Source of the DNA: Chlorobium sp.
GTDB lineage: Bacteria; Bacteroidota; Chlorobiia; Chlorobiales; Chlorobiaceae
Direction of reading: 5' to 3'
Length of the DNA: 13,907 nucleotides
Assembly: GCA_028278005.1 (NCBI GenBank)
Contig: JANQFD010000096.1
Span: forward strand, 1-13,907
Shown: one piece after another, positions 13,787 through 13,907 of the stretch
Numbering within the stretch: the first letter of the stretch is position 1
How the letters are laid out: the number at the start of each line of letters is the position of its first letter
Notes under the pieces: model-generated
What the model saw: only the letters and a program-made list of their open reading frames with translations
What the model was told of the DNA's origin: nothing
Databases searched by the model: none
Position numbers and translations under genes: made by a program

Positions 13787-13907
13787 TCACTGCCGTTTCC
13801 TTCCCTGACCTTTTCCCTTGCCGGGCTTCGGGGATGAGGTGATGTCCAGGAGTTCATATACCTCTTGGGCGGATTTCCTGTTTTCTCGACCGATATGTTC
13901 AAGTGTC
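13787..13907 (-). CDS. C-terminal fragment of an unidentified protein, 5' part outside window
   Basis: An open minus-strand frame enters from the right edge and ends at TGA (13789-13787), giving the last 39 residues. They read as a short helical segment (TLEHIGRENRKSAQEVYELL) followed by a basic, Gly- and Lys-rich tail (KPGKGKGQGRKRQ). The segment resembles the small helix-turn-helix-like modules ending some membrane or redox proteins of anaerobes, but I cannot name the family. It is convergent with the flippase; the 114 nt between the two stops hold the heptamer repeat and no clear terminator. A longer minus-strand ORF in another frame (13902-13621) runs antisense into the flippase end and I take it as a shadow. 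Confidence 0.45.
   Translation of the reverse strand, partial: TLEHIGRENRKSAQEVYELLDITSSPKPGKGKGQGRKRQ

Noticed and set aside
13621..13902. Minus-strand 93-codon ORF near the right edge
   Set aside because: It overlaps the end of the flippase and the heptamer repeat and lacks any domain; the frame ending at 13787 gives a more protein-like C-terminus.

Overview
The window looks like ordinary chromosome from an anaerobic Gram-negative bacterium, most likely a green sulfur bacterium (Chlorobiota, Chlorobiaceae) or a close relative. This rests on the mix of genes (BamA, Kdo-pathway isomerase, GatA amidotransferase subunit, succinyl-CoA synthetase, bifunctional-nuclease protein with a UVR tail), on moderate GC, and on my memory of similar proteins in that group. 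No photosynthesis or rRNA marker is present, so the assignment is an inference.

Layout. (1) 1-1088, minus: a TRAP-transporter substrate-binding lipoprotein with a Tat signal, cut by the window edge. (2) 1181-2905, plus: etfB-etfA, divergent from the TRAP gene. (3) 3072-3665, plus: a DUF151 bifunctional-nuclease protein, ending at a two-way terminator shared with the convergent gene. (4) 3736-7827, minus: uppS, then bamA 5 nt downstream, then a separate small outer-membrane beta-barrel protein. (5) 8038-10498, plus: gatA and sucD, divergent from uppS, with overlapping candidate promoters between them; sucD ends at a strong terminator. (6) 10698-11678, minus: kdsD/kpsF-type arabinose-5-phosphate isomerase. 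(7) 11792-13672, plus: a small one-helix membrane protein of unknown function, then a Wzx-like polysaccharide flippase. (8) 13787-13907, minus: the last 39 codons of an unidentified protein.

How the genes work together. Much of the window is envelope biogenesis: UppS makes the undecaprenyl carrier, BamA inserts outer-membrane proteins, the arabinose-5-phosphate isomerase starts Kdo synthesis for LPS, and the flippase moves lipid-linked glycans. SucD belongs to the (probably reductive) TCA cycle, GatA to Gln-tRNA/Asn-tRNA formation, and ETF to flavin-based electron transfer.

I see no CRISPR array, transposase, phage gene, tRNA or rRNA, and no clear new multi-gene system. The points that best repay a second look are the degenerate 7-nt-period repeats in the spacers next to the 3' ends of three genes, the non-canonical nucleotide-binding loop of EtfB, the unknown membrane protein paired with the flippase together with its leader (hairpin plus 3-codon ORF), and the overlapping divergent promoters between uppS and gatA.
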